A DNA stretch of 64,000 nucleotides from Alphaproteobacteria bacterium (GTDB lineage: Bacteria; Pseudomonadota; Alphaproteobacteria; UBA8366; GCA-2717185): assembly GCA_012103325.1 (NCBI GenBank), contig WLWY01000005.1:124001-188000 (forward strand). The letters are read 5' to 3'. Made by a program: the position numbers and the translations under genes. Positions 9,841 to 20,022 of the stretch are shown here, piece by piece. Each line of letters begins with the position of its first letter. Within the stretch, counting starts at the first letter, position 1. A model generated the notes under the pieces. It worked only from the letters and a program-made list of their open reading frames with translations, was not told the origin of the DNA and made no database searches.

Positions 9841-11604
9841 GTGCCGGAACAGAAATCAGCGTCGGATCGATCGCAATCAAGAGCCGCACGGATTCTGGCG
9901 CACGCCTTCCGGGAGCGGGAACTGCTGCTACGATCAGGTGGGCAGGTTCGCTTTCTTCGGCTGACGCGGCCGCTGCAAATCGGTCTGGTTTCCGTTGCAG
10001 CGGCGTTCCTGCTGTGGGCCTCCGCGGCGACGGTTGTGTCGTGGCTCGAATATGACCGAATCGCCATAGGCGATGCGCGTTTGAAGGACGCCCGCGTTGC
10101 CTATAAAGATCTGTTGGAAGAGATTGCGATCTATCAGCGCAAGGTCGCGGAAGTCACCAGTAAGCTGAAACAGAATCAGGCTGAACTGATCGGGCGGTTT
10201 GCCCGCGCGGATGCGCTGGAGCGCGATGACAGTATCGACGGGTCGCCCGACGCCAATGCAAGCAAGCGGCTTGCGGCAATCACCGAGTCGCGCGATGCGA
10301 TGCGGCAGCATTTGCGGCAACTCGATGTAGAATTGCGCGAGATGACCGATCTGGACGATGTGCTTGCCGCGTCGCTCAACTCGATTCAGCATGATCTGAT
10401 CACCGCTGTTGCGGAGCGCAAAAAGGTCTATCAAGCCCGCGCCAATCTCAAGAAACAAGTCTGGGTGTTGCAGGGAAAACTGCAATCTTCACGTGGCTCT
10501 GTCGGTGGTCTTGAGACAAAAGTTGCGGAATTGGCCGGAGCCTTGAAAAGCACCCGGAACGAGATGGTGCGTGTCGAAGCGGTGCGCGACCGGTTTGCTG
10601 AGGGGCAGTCGAACTTGGAACGGCTCCTGGAAGAAGCCGCGTCGCGCGAAGCCGAACTGGCAACGAAGACGGCCGAATTGCGGGCCGACCTCGCCGTGGC
10701 GCAGGGAGATTACGATCGCGTGTCCAGCGAGCGGGCGGACCTCGAAGTGCAGACGGCTGCGTTGCAAGGGTCCCTGCGCGCGGAAGAGGATCGTGCGAAC
10801 CAACTGGAGGCCGACCTGCGGCGTTTCGCGTTGCATCTGGGGGAAGAGACAGGTGACCCCGAACCGCACAACCCGGCGAAAGAGTCCTTGAGCGAAAGAG
10901 TTGCCGTGTTGCTCGACCGACTTACCAAAATTCATCAGGCAAGATCCCGGGTTATTGCGAACCTGAGTACGCTGACTGTTGGCGATATCGAGGATGCCGA
11001 GCGGATCATCGGTATGACCGGACTGAACGTTAATAAATTACTGACGAAAGTCGGCACCCCTGAGGAGTTGGGGCAAGGCGGGCCTTTTGTCGCATTGGCC
11101 GGGGGTGTGGCGAACGACAGCCTTGCCGGTGCGGTACATGGCTTGGATAGCCGGCTGACCCGCCTCGAAACGCTTCGGGTCGCGTTGCAGGCCGTGCCGC
11201 TGGTTTCCCCGGTCGACACTTACCGCGTAGCCAGCCGGTTCGGGAAGCGTCGGGATCCGATTTCCAAGAAATGGGCGATCCACTCCGGTGTCGACCTGTC
11301 AAGTCGCAGGAAGACGAAGGTATATGCGTCCGCGCCCGGCATTGTAACGAAAGCCGGCTATAAGGGACGCTACGGGCGCATGATCGAAATCGATCATGGA
11401 TTTGGCATCCGTACACGGTACGGACACTTGCACAAGATCTTGGTCAAGAAAGGTCAAGAAGTCCGGCACCGCGATAAGATTGGCCTTTTGGGCAGCAGTG
11501 GGCGGAGCACAGGACCGCATTTGCATTACGAAATTTTATACGGCAACATCGCTATGGACCCGATAAAATTTATTCAGGCAGGGAAACATGTTTTCAAAGA
11601 GTAA
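9841..11604 (+). CDS. M23 family metallopeptidase with long coiled coil
   Basis: GTG start; TM segment; heptad-rich coiled coil; C-terminal HSGVDLSSRRKTKVYASAPGIVTKAGYKGRYGRMIEIDHGFGIRTRYGHL...GSSGRSTGPHLHYEIL. Confidence 0.92.
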   Translation: MPEQKSASDRSQSRAARILAHAFRERELLLRSGGQVRFLRLTRPLQIGLVSVAAAFLLWASAATVVSWLEYDRIAIGDARLKDARVAYKDLLEEIAIYQRKVAEVTSKLKQNQAELIGRFARADALERDDSIDGSPDANASKRLAAITESRDAMRQHLRQLDVELREMTDLDDVLAASLNSIQHDLITAVAERKKVYQARANLKKQVWVLQGKLQSSRGSVGGLETKVAELAGALKSTRNEMVRVEAVRDRFAEGQSNLERLLEEAASREAELATKTAELRADLAVAQGDYDRVSSERADLEVQTAALQGSLRAEEDRANQLEADLRRFALHLGEETGDPEPHNPAKESLSERVAVLLDRLTKIHQARSRVIANLSTLTVGDIEDAERIIGMTGLNVNKLLTKVGTPEELGQGGPFVALAGGVANDSLAGAVHGLDSRLTRLETLRVALQAVPLVSPVDTYRVASRFGKRRDPISKKWAIHSGVDLSSRRKTKVYASAPGIVTKAGYKGRYGRMIEIDHGFGIRTRYGHLHKILVKKGQEVRHRDKIGLLGSSGRSTGPHLHYEILYGNIAMDPIKFIQAGKHVFKE

Positions 11605-12040
11605 GCGAGAAAACGCTGGCAGTAATTTGGAAATAAAAGAAAAAAACTACCCGCCATCAATTCTCAGTAAGAACCTTCATATTACTGGCAATCTTGAGAC
11701 CGAAGGCGATATCCAAATCGAGGGTGTGATTGACGGCGATGTAAAATCCCAGCTTGTGACCGTGGGCGCTGCGGCCGTGGTTAATGGGGCGATCACCGGA
11801 GATACGGTCCGAGTAGATGGAACGGTCAACGGGCAAATCAATGCGCGATCGGTTCAACTGGGCAAATCCGCCAAAGTAACCGGCGACATCGTGCATGAAA
11901 GTCTGGCGGTCGAGGCGGGCGCGTTCGTGCATGGCATGTGCCGTAACGTGGAGCAGGACCGGCAGAGGCCGGACCTCTTCGCTGCGAAACCAAGTCTCGT
12001 GGTCGCCGGTGGAGATGAAGAAAGCGTCGTCGCTCAGTAA
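11588..12040 (+). CDS. Bactofilin (polymer-forming cytoskeletal protein)
   Basis: ITGNLETEGDIQIEGVIDGDVKSQLVTVGAAAVVNGAITGDTVRVDGTVNGQINARSVQLGKSAKVTGDI beta-helix repeats. Confidence 0.92.
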   Translation: MFSKSKRENAGSNLEIKEKNYPPSILSKNLHITGNLETEGDIQIEGVIDGDVKSQLVTVGAAAVVNGAITGDTVRVDGTVNGQINARSVQLGKSAKVTGDIVHESLAVEAGAFVHGMCRNVEQDRQRPDLFAAKPSLVVAGGDEESVVAQ

Positions 12041-12903
12041 TTTTCACTGCGTTCCTTGAAGGCGCGCAACGCGTCGATCTGATCGGCGACAGTTTCGATA
12101 TCCGTACCCGAGGTATAAAGCGTCACATCCGTGGCGCCGATGTCGCGCCAGGCATTAGCGGCACGGGCCCAGGAATCGGGATCGCGCCGCGTGGTTCTGA
12201 TCCAGCATTCAATGCCGAAACCGTCGGGGTCCCGGCCCGCTGCCTCAAGATAGCCGCATAAGGCGGTGAGGCGTGAGACGGCGTCCACATCCGGCTTGCC
12301 CAGTGGAATCCAGCCAGCGCCGTAGCGCACTGCCCGTCGCAAAGTTGCGTCCGCCGAGCCGCCAAACCAGATCGGGATAGGTTGTTGTATTGGTCGAGGA
12401 TTCAATCCTATTCCATTGAAGTTATGAAATTTTCCATTGTAGTTAACAACGTCATTTGTCCAAAGGCGTTGCATGGCTTCGAGCTGTTCGGTTTGGTGCG
12501 AGCCTCTGGTTTTCCAATCCTCATTTAGCGCTTCGTATTCTACCGAATTCCACCCGACCCCGACCCCAAGGTCGAACCGGCCGCCGGAAAGAACGTCGAC
12601 TTCGGCTGCTTGTTTGGCGACAAGCGCGGTCTGCCGTTGCGGCAAAATCAGAACCGCACTGCGCAGCCGAACCCGTTCGGTAATGGCAGCCAGATAGCCG
12701 AGCGTTACGAAGGTCTCATGAAAGGCATCCGAAATATCATAAGGGCCTTCGAAATCGGGCCGGCTCTGCCGGTCGACACCGAGCACATGATCGGGCACGT
12801 CTATATAGTCGTAGCCGAGTTCCTCGACGGCCATCGCCCAATCGCGGATTGCACGCGGGTCTTTGGAAAACGCGCGGGTTGGTAGGAATGCGCCCAAAGG
12901 CAT
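12034..12903 (-). CDS. LLM class F420-dependent-type oxidoreductase
   Basis: GYDYIDVPDHVLG, RFDLGVGVGWNSVEYEALN, PIPIWFGGSADATLRRAVRYGAGWIP. Confidence 0.9.
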   Translation of the reverse strand: MPLGAFLPTRAFSKDPRAIRDWAMAVEELGYDYIDVPDHVLGVDRQSRPDFEGPYDISDAFHETFVTLGYLAAITERVRLRSAVLILPQRQTALVAKQAAEVDVLSGGRFDLGVGVGWNSVEYEALNEDWKTRGSHQTEQLEAMQRLWTNDVVNYNGKFHNFNGIGLNPRPIQQPIPIWFGGSADATLRRAVRYGAGWIPLGKPDVDAVSRLTALCGYLEAAGRDPDGFGIECWIRTTRRDPDSWARAANAWRDIGATDVTLYTSGTDIETVADQIDALRAFKERSENY

Positions 12904-12907
12904 GGTG

Positions 12908-13777
12908 CTACCTCTCGTTTTTCTGGTGGGAAAGTCCCGCGATGAAGGTGTCGATCGGTTCTCGAACCGAGGGTTCGCTCAACGTCGGGACGTGCCCTGC
13001 TCCGGGGACGGTGATTTGCACCAAGTCGGCGCGCGCCATCGCCATTTTGTCAAACGTCGCGGCCGTCAGGACATCGGACAGCGCACCGCGGATTGCCAGT
13101 ATCGGGATATTGCCAAGGCTATGGAACAGGGGCCAAAGATCCGGAACAGGCGGCCCGTCGCGCAACATGTCGACAAGTTTCACGTCCCAGTCGAAATGCA
13201 GCATGCCGTCCGCGCCTTCGCGCCAGGTGGCTTGCGCCGCTTCGAGCCACGCTTCCTCGGTATCAAGCGACAGATGCGGAAACATACGCCGCAAATCTTG
13301 TACGGCGCTATCCCAGTCGGAGTGCGGGCGGTCCACGCCGACATAATCGAGAATCCGGCTCAAACCGTCGCCGCCAATATCTGGCCCAACATCGTTCAAT
13401 ACGACGCCGGCCAACATGCTTGGCATTGCGGCGCCCATGGCCATTGCGAGAAGGCCACCCAATGAGGTGCCAATAATGATTGCGGGCCCGACATTCGCGG
13501 CAGCGAAAAGATGGCGAATATCGTTCAGATAGGTCGCAGGCTGATAATGTTGCGGATTGGGGTCATACGCCGATCGGCCGCGACCGCGATAGTCCGGGCA
13601 GATCACCCGCCGTCCTGTATGCAGGCGCATCGCGACGCTGTGAAAATCCTTTGAGTTCCGTGTCAGGCCGCCGAGGCACAGCACCGGCGTTTCCGGTGCG
13701 TCGCGGTCTCCGTATTCCCGGTAGTAAAGCGATAGGCCGTCCTGAGCCGTGTAGTGCTGTTCGCGAAACTCAGGCAT
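12908..13777 (-). CDS. Alpha/beta hydrolase
   Basis: VLCLGGLTRNSKDFH...IIIGTSLGGLLAMAMG nucleophile elbow. Confidence 0.9.
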   Translation of the reverse strand: MPEFREQHYTAQDGLSLYYREYGDRDAPETPVLCLGGLTRNSKDFHSVAMRLHTGRRVICPDYRGRGRSAYDPNPQHYQPATYLNDIRHLFAAANVGPAIIIGTSLGGLLAMAMGAAMPSMLAGVVLNDVGPDIGGDGLSRILDYVGVDRPHSDWDSAVQDLRRMFPHLSLDTEEAWLEAAQATWREGADGMLHFDWDVKLVDMLRDGPPVPDLWPLFHSLGNIPILAIRGALSDVLTAATFDKMAMARADLVQITVPGAGHVPTLSEPSVREPIDTFIAGLSHQKNER

Positions 13778-13820
13778 TTGTGCTCATTCGCTTCGTCCCG
13801 GCCCGCATGCCTTTCAGTGT

Positions 13821-14510
13821 TCAGCCGCAGACCAACGCGGGCAATGGCTCGAGCGACGTAATTTCCGCCTTTGGTGTGCCGGGCAGACGTTCGCGCGGTT
13901 GTCCGAAACGGTTGACCCAGGCGACCTGGAACCCGAAATGAGCCGCGCCGGCGGCATCCCAGGCGTTGGATGACATGAAACAGATCCGCCCGGCCTCAAG
14001 GCCGAGACGGTCCACGGCAAGCTGATAGGTCTTCGGCGATACTTTGAAGACACCGACATCCTCGATGGACAGGACTGCGTCGAGCAATTCCGCGATACCG
14101 GCGTTGGAGACGGCGGCATCCAGCATCATCGGCAACCCGTTTGACAGGATCGCAGTTTTCATCCCCGCCTCCCTGAGCGCCGCAAGCACGGCGGGCACTT
14201 CCGGATAGGCGTCGAGGGTGAGGTAAAGCGACATAAGCTTTTCGCGCAGCGCATCGCCGCTCAAGCCCGTTGCGGCCATGGCGTAGTCCAGTGCGTCGCC
14301 GGTAATATGCCAGAAATCCGTGTGCGCCCCCATGAGAGACCGCAACCACGTGTATTCCAGCTGTTTTTGCCGCCATAGAGCCGACAGCGCATCGGCTTGG
14401 TCGCCCAGGTCGTCACGGCACTGGGCCGCAGCGGAGTGAACATCGAATAGCGTACCGTAGGCATCGAAGACGCATGCGCCCACATTCTCCAAAACGTCCT
14501 GCCCTGCCAT
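13821..14510 (-). CDS. Haloacid dehalogenase type II
   Basis: VFDAYGTLFDVHSAA, AILSNGLPMML, SSNAWDAAGAAHFGFQVAWVNR. Confidence 0.92.
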   Translation of the reverse strand: MAGQDVLENVGACVFDAYGTLFDVHSAAAQCRDDLGDQADALSALWRQKQLEYTWLRSLMGAHTDFWHITGDALDYAMAATGLSGDALREKLMSLYLTLDAYPEVPAVLAALREAGMKTAILSNGLPMMLDAAVSNAGIAELLDAVLSIEDVGVFKVSPKTYQLAVDRLGLEAGRICFMSSNAWDAAGAAHFGFQVAWVNRFGQPRERLPGTPKAEITSLEPLPALVCG

Positions 14511-14533
14511 GAATACTGTCCTTTATGGATTTG

Positions 14534-16564
14534 CTATGGGTAATCGACCGTATCGGAACCGATCATCGCGTCAATGATCATGCTTGGCAAAAAGCTATCC
14601 TCGAAGCGATAGCCGTAGATGGTCAGGTTTTCCAGCACCCGCTGAACGTAGTTCCGCGTCTCGGGAATAGGAATAGCTTCGATCCAATCGATCGCTTCCA
14701 GTGTCGAGAAGTCTCGCGGATCGCCGTTCATGCGCAGCCAGCGGTTCACATTGCCCGGCCCTGCGTTATAGGCGGCGAGCGTTAAGATCAGCGAACTGTC
14801 ATAGTAGTCGTGCAATTGGCGCAGATACGCACTTCCCAGGCTCAGATTGTGGAGTGGATCGCTGATAAGGCGCTGCTTCGTGTGCCGGAGCTTCAACTGC
14901 CGGGCCACGAGCTTCGCTGTGGCAGGCATCAGCTGCATCAGGCCGCGGGCCCCGGCACTGCTGATTGCCCTTGGATTGAAGAGGCTTTCTTGCCGAATGA
15001 CGGCATGGACGAGGGCAGGGCCGACAGAGAAATTTTTGTTTACGGTTAGCTTTGGATATCCGGCCTCAGTCAGCGCGATGCCGTTTCGGATGGCAGCCTT
15101 GGCGACCTTGATCGCGAGATCGTTCCGGCCGGACTCGACAGCGAGCCTCGCAATCAACGCCCATTCGGCTGGGCTCTCGGCAGCCTTCGAAAGGCCCGAG
15201 ATGAAATCGCCCAGCAGTTTGTCCTCGCCAAGCGTGGCCAAAATCCGAACCAGGCGAACCATCTCCCGCTTCTCAAACGCGCGCGTTTCCGCCGGGCTCG
15301 GCGTCGGCTCCTGTGGCGGCGCCTTGACTCGGTTCTGCCGCAGCCGGTCTATCGCGAGCTGACCATAGAAGGTGGTGGCATATTGCGCTGCGTTTCGATA
15401 CCAAATCGCCGCCTTGGCGCTGCGGTTCTCGACATCGGCGATGTTCGCTTCGATTGCCCGTCCCGTCCAGTAAGCACCGCGGGCACGGCTGACCGGGTAC
15501 TGAACCTTGCCGTAGAGTCTTTTGAAGTGCTGCTGCGCGACATCGTAATCGCCAAGGAACCTGAGGGCGATCCAGCCGGCGAGCCATTCGGCTTCGGCAT
15601 GGGGCGCGCCGTCTGTCTGCCGGTGATCGTTGACGAGCCGGTAGGCTTGCGTGATATCGCCGTCGCGCAAGGCGCGGCGCGCTAGAATGGCGCGCTCGAG
15701 CCACCATTTGCCGGGCCTTTCTAACTGCGCCGGAGGGTTGAGCAGCAACTCGACGGCGCTGTCCGAAAACCCCTTACGCCGCCGCCAGCGCAGCCGCTCA
15801 TAGACGAGGCCCGGATGATCGCGCAGCGATTCGGGCACGCGGGCAATCGCGCCGTCGACGCCGCCGGTACGGCGCATGAGCGCGAGACGCGCCAGCGCAA
15901 GGTGCTGATGATCGCGGCCGACCCGACGCATTTGCCGGCGGGCGGAAGAGACCTGCTGATCCCAGATCAACCTGTCGAGACGGGCAATGTTATCCTCGGT
16001 GCGCAGCAGCTTACGGAATTGTCGTCTGAAGTTGCGCTCCTCCGCCCGGTTCATGCGAAGTTCCCGCCACGTCTCTCGCACAAAGGCGATTGCTTCGGCT
16101 TTACGTCCCTTGGCGATCAGGGCGCTGGCGTAACGCGCAGAACCTGCGGTCGTTAGGGGTGGATTCTTTTCGAACCAGGCAATAGCGGCATCATCGGATA
16201 AGACGTTGCGCATCGTTAGTTCGGCGTTACGGCGCAGATCGAACTGGTGCGGCCAGGCAGCGTTGGCGCGCAGAAACCTGTCGATGGCAGTAAAATCCGC
16301 GCCGGAGTTAACTGTCTTGTAGCGAAGCCAAGCCAACGCCTTGGCGGGAAGGGGATTCTTGGCCCGCGCGGCTCTCCGTTCTGCCTCGCTCCATTTACCG
16401 GAATGTGCCGCCTTGAACGCAGCCCGGTAGTGCGCCGCATCTGTTTTTGTCAGTGTATCGCCGAGGGCCGCCGACGGCGAATTCGAGATCAAAGCCGCAA
16501 TGACGGCGCAAAACAACAGCGCCGACTTTACCAAAGCCTTGTATTTCTGAGAAAAATACTGCAT
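14534..16564 (-). CDS. Soluble lytic murein transglycosylase
   Basis: 676 aa; C-terminal ALVHAVIRQESLFNPRAISSAGARGLMQLMPATAK...AAYNAGPGNVNRWL. Confidence 0.93.
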   Translation of the reverse strand: MQYFSQKYKALVKSALLFCAVIAALISNSPSAALGDTLTKTDAAHYRAAFKAAHSGKWSEAERRAARAKNPLPAKALAWLRYKTVNSGADFTAIDRFLRANAAWPHQFDLRRNAELTMRNVLSDDAAIAWFEKNPPLTTAGSARYASALIAKGRKAEAIAFVRETWRELRMNRAEERNFRRQFRKLLRTEDNIARLDRLIWDQQVSSARRQMRRVGRDHQHLALARLALMRRTGGVDGAIARVPESLRDHPGLVYERLRWRRRKGFSDSAVELLLNPPAQLERPGKWWLERAILARRALRDGDITQAYRLVNDHRQTDGAPHAEAEWLAGWIALRFLGDYDVAQQHFKRLYGKVQYPVSRARGAYWTGRAIEANIADVENRSAKAAIWYRNAAQYATTFYGQLAIDRLRQNRVKAPPQEPTPSPAETRAFEKREMVRLVRILATLGEDKLLGDFISGLSKAAESPAEWALIARLAVESGRNDLAIKVAKAAIRNGIALTEAGYPKLTVNKNFSVGPALVHAVIRQESLFNPRAISSAGARGLMQLMPATAKLVARQLKLRHTKQRLISDPLHNLSLGSAYLRQLHDYYDSSLILTLAAYNAGPGNVNRWLRMNGDPRDFSTLEAIDWIEAIPIPETRNYVQRVLENLTIYGYRFEDSFLPSMIIDAMIGSDTVDYP

Positions 16565-16700
16565 TTCCTGGGTAGGATTCTATGCGATTCTCGAAATGGG
16601 GCCAATAACGAGCACATCAAACCATTGTGTGCCTATTGTTGGCTTAACCCGGGAAGGTTAATTTTTAGTCGACGTCGCGGTGGCGGCAGGGAGAAACGAC

Positions 16701-17576
16701 ATGTTTAAGGGATCACTCGTTGCGTTGATTACGCCAATGGAGAATGGGGCAATCGATGAAGACGGATTTCAATCCTTTGTAGACTGGCAGATCAATGAGG
16801 GGACGCACGGGCTTGTCCCGACCGGGACGACGGGCGAGTCGCCGACGCTTGATCATAAGGAACACAAACGTGTCGTTGAGCTTTGCATCGAGGCAACGAA
16901 AGGTCGGGTGCCGATTATCGCCGGGACTGGTTCGAACTCGACCGCAGAAGCGATCGAATTGACTCAACATGCCAAAGATGCCGGAGCGGATGCGGCGCTT
17001 GTCGTGACGCCGTACTATAACAAGCCGACCCAGGAAGGCTTGTACATGCATTACAAGATGATCGTGGATGCGGTCGACCTGCCGGTCATTATCTACAACA
17101 TTCCCGGCCGGTCCGTGGTGGACATGTCTGTCGAAACCATGGCGCGGTTGGCCAAACTGCCGAACATTGTCGGCGTGAAGGACGCGACATGTGATCTGGC
17201 GCGGCCGCTTGCTTCGCGTCTCGCGATCAGCGAGGAATTTTGTCAGCTGTCCGGCGAGGACGCGACGATCGGTGCTTTTCTGGGACAGGGCGGTGATGGC
17301 TGCATTTCAGTGACCGCCAATGTGGCCCCGAAACTCTGTGCGACATTGCACACCGCCTGGCAGGATCGGGATCTAGACACATTCAGCTCGGCGCGCGATC
17401 GTCTTGGGCCGCTGCATGAAGCATTGTTCTGCGAGTCGAGTCCGGGACCGGTCAAATATGCGGCAAGCCTGCTTGGCAGGAGTTCGCCTGAATGCCGGCC
17501 GCCCTTGGCGCCGATTGCGGAAAGCAGCAAAACGGCCGTACGGGACGCGATGGTTTCGGCCGGATTGCTCAACTGA
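16701..17576 (+). CDS. dapA: 4-hydroxy-tetrahydrodipicolinate synthase
   Basis: MFKGSLVALITPMENGAIDEDGFQSFVDWQI...GTTGESPTL...PVIIYNIPGRSVVDM. Confidence 0.95.
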   Translation: MFKGSLVALITPMENGAIDEDGFQSFVDWQINEGTHGLVPTGTTGESPTLDHKEHKRVVELCIEATKGRVPIIAGTGSNSTAEAIELTQHAKDAGADAALVVTPYYNKPTQEGLYMHYKMIVDAVDLPVIIYNIPGRSVVDMSVETMARLAKLPNIVGVKDATCDLARPLASRLAISEEFCQLSGEDATIGAFLGQGGDGCISVTANVAPKLCATLHTAWQDRDLDTFSSARDRLGPLHEALFCESSPGPVKYAASLLGRSSPECRPPLAPIAESSKTAVRDAMVSAGLLN

Positions 17577-17580
17577 AGCA

Positions 17581-18054
17581 ATGGCTCGCAAGTCGTCGGA
17601 AAGCGGGACCGTCGCCCAGAATCGGCGGGCGCGATACGACTACTTTATTGATGAGAAGATAGAAGCCGGGATCGTCTTACAGGGGACCGAGGTCAAATCC
17701 CTGCGTCAGGGCCAGGCCAGTCTGTCGGAGGCTTGGGCGGGGCCACGCGAAGGCGATCTCTGGCTCAACAACTGCTATATTCCCGAATACAATAACAGCG
17801 CGCAGTTTGCTAATCATGAGGCACGGCGTCCCCGCAAACTACTGCTCCATAAACGAGAAATTCAGAAACTGACGGGCGCGGCGAACCGGCAAGGCGTCAC
17901 GATCGTGCCGATGTCGATCTATTTCAACGACCGAGGTATCGCAAAGGTGATGCTCGGATTGGCGCGCGGCAAGCGGCAGGTGGATAAACGGCAGACGACG
18001 AAAGATCGGGACTGGCAGCGGCAGAAGGCGCGTGTCATGCGCGAACGCGACTAG
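17581..18054 (+). CDS. smpB: SsrA-binding protein
   Basis: MARKSSESGTVAQNRRARYDYFIDEKIEAGIVLQGTEVKSLRQGQASLSEAWA. Confidence 0.96.
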   Translation: MARKSSESGTVAQNRRARYDYFIDEKIEAGIVLQGTEVKSLRQGQASLSEAWAGPREGDLWLNNCYIPEYNNSAQFANHEARRPRKLLLHKREIQKLTGAANRQGVTIVPMSIYFNDRGIAKVMLGLARGKRQVDKRQTTKDRDWQRQKARVMRERD

Positions 18055-18673
18055 CAATCTCCGCAAATACATCGTGAAACATCGCTTCCGTCAGCCGGCC
18101 GGTGTTCGTGTTGTAGCGCGAGCAGTGGTAGCTATCGGCGAGAACAAGGCCGTCGGGCAATTCATGAAATACGTTGTGGCCGAAGCGCCAGTCTTTCTGC
18201 TTGAGGCCCCGTGCGCGCAGTAGAGACGCATGGGAGATGGTGCCCAGCGCCAGGATAACGCGCAAATTCTTCATGCTGTCGATTTCCGCGTTCAGGAAGG
18301 GGCGGCAGGTATTGATTTCCGCACCAACCGGCTTGTTTTGCGGCGGCACGCAGCGAACGGCGTTCGTCACCCGGCAATCGACAAGCGACAGTTCGTCGTC
18401 CGGAGACTCGCCATAGCGTCCTTCCGCGAATCCGAACCGCTTTAGGGTTGGGTATAGGAGTTGGCCCGCATAATCGCCGGTGAAGGGGCGGCTGGTGCGG
18501 TTGGCACCACGCAATCCCGGTGCGAGTCCGACCACCAGAAGAGCGGCGTCCGTCGAGCCGAAACTTTCGACGGGTGCATTGTGCCAGTCTGGCCAGTTGG
18601 CCCGGTTTTCTTCCCTGAAGGAGACGAGCCTGGGACAAAGCGGGCAATCCCTCCCGGGGGACGTCTCGCTCAT
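18035..18673 (-). CDS. Uracil-DNA glycosylase (family 4/5-like)
   Basis: CPLCPRLVSFREENR...LLVVGLAPGLRGANRTSRPFTGDYAGQLLYPTL; convergent, 20-nt overlap with smpB. Confidence 0.88.
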   Translation of the reverse strand: MSETSPGRDCPLCPRLVSFREENRANWPDWHNAPVESFGSTDAALLVVGLAPGLRGANRTSRPFTGDYAGQLLYPTLKRFGFAEGRYGESPDDELSLVDCRVTNAVRCVPPQNKPVGAEINTCRPFLNAEIDSMKNLRVILALGTISHASLLRARGLKQKDWRFGHNVFHELPDGLVLADSYHCSRYNTNTGRLTEAMFHDVFAEIASRVRA

Positions 18674-18706
18674 GCGTGCTGCTCGTTCGCGTTGGAAACG
18701 TTAGCG

Positions 18707-19351
18707 TCAGGCTGTCGTGACGATGGGGTCGTCGTACTCATCATCGTCGTAGTCATCGTCATTAAGCTCGTCCGGTTGATCGTCCGGAAGGTCGTCCACT
18801 TCGTTTTCCTTGCGAACATGTTTTCGGGCGATTTCGCTCGTAAGATCCATGAGTTCGACGAAATGGTCGGCTTGGCGCCGCAGTTCGTCGGCGACCATCG
18901 GCGGTGAAGATTTCACTGTGCTGACGACAGTGACACGCACGCCTTTTCTTTGAATGGCCTCAACCAGGCGGCGGAAATCGCCATCTCCGGAGAACAGCAC
19001 AACATGGTCTAGGATCCCAGCCATTTCCATGACATCGATTGCGAGTTCGATGTCCATATTGCCTTTGATCTTGCGGCGCCCGTAATTGTCGGTGAATTCC
19101 TTCGTCGGCTTCGTCACCATCGTGTAGCCGTTGTAGTCGAGCCAGTCGACAAGCGGCCGGATCGGCGAATACTCCTGATCTTCAATGAGCGCCGTGTAGT
19201 AAAACGCGCGAATGACACGCGTATTTTCGCCAAAGATGCTTAAGAGGCGCTTGTAGTTGATATCGAAACCAAGCGCTCGCGCCGCCGCGTAAAGATTAGC
19301 CCCGTCGATAAATAATGCTGTTTTTTCATCTTTATAGAATTTGAAAGTCAT
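18707..19351 (-). CDS. NYN domain protein (LabA/DUF88 family)
   Basis: TALFIDGANLYAAARALGFDINYKRLL...NMDIELAIDVMEMAGILDHVVLFSGDGDFRRLVEAIQRKGVRVTVVS. Confidence 0.9.
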   Translation of the reverse strand: MTFKFYKDEKTALFIDGANLYAAARALGFDINYKRLLSIFGENTRVIRAFYYTALIEDQEYSPIRPLVDWLDYNGYTMVTKPTKEFTDNYGRRKIKGNMDIELAIDVMEMAGILDHVVLFSGDGDFRRLVEAIQRKGVRVTVVSTVKSSPPMVADELRRQADHFVELMDLTSEIARKHVRKENEVDDLPDDQPDELNDDDYDDDEYDDPIVTTA

Positions 19352-19616
19352 TCCGAATTACCTTGAAAACAACAGAAATTAATTATCCCCAGCCGAACTG
19401 TGAATTTTTCAGTCACGGGCGACAATTCGCCAGTATAATAAAGTATTTATAATGATCGGACTAGCCCGACAAGAGGCTGTACGGGTTTATATTTGGCGTA
19501 AAACCGGGCGTTGATCGCCAAAAGCGCGTGGTTGCGGCAATTTTCTTGAATTGCCCAGTTCCCGCGCCTATATTCCGCCGCCCGCATGCGTTCGGCGAAA
19601 ATGGAGAAATTTTCCG

Positions 19617-19979
19617 ATGGCCCGTGTAACCGTAGAAGATTGCGTTCTCAAGATTCCAAATCGTTTTGAGTTGGTTGTTCTTGCTGCACAACGAAGCCGC
19701 ACTATTTCCGCCGGTGCGCCGCTTTCGATAGACCGGGACAACGACAAGAATCCGGTTGTTGCGCTGCGCGAAATTGCAGACGAGACGATCGAGCTCGAAG
19801 AGCTGGAAAATAACGTCGTTCGCAGCATGCAAAAGCATGTTGAGATTGACGAACCTGAGGAAGAAGACCCCATCGAGTTAATGGCCGGCGCCGCGATGGC
19901 GGGAGATGCCGATATCATCGGGAGCGACGCGCCGCAACCTATCGAAGCACCTCAAGACACTAACAAAGAAGAATATTAA
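19617..19979 (+). CDS. rpoZ: DNA-directed RNA polymerase subunit omega
   Basis: [34 protein letters not shown]...[20 protein letters not shown]. Confidence 0.95.
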   Translation: MARVTVEDCVLKIPNRFELVVLAAQRSRTISAGAPLSIDRDNDKNPVVALREIADETIELEELENNVVRSMQKHVEIDEPEEEDPIELMAGAAMAGDADIIGSDAPQPIEAPQDTNKEEY

Positions 19980-20022
19980 CCTGCGGGGCGGGCCTCTGCT
20001 TCGCGTCATGGAGTAACGCCGC

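Noticed and set aside
16640-16675. TTAACCCGGGAAGGTTAA inverted repeat upstream of dapA
   Set aside because: Short 6-bp arms in a divergent promoter region; not enough to name a regulator
18035-18054. 20-nt convergent overlap of smpB and uracil-DNA glycosylase genes
   Set aside because: Short convergent overlaps are common in compact bacterial genomes; not notable by itself
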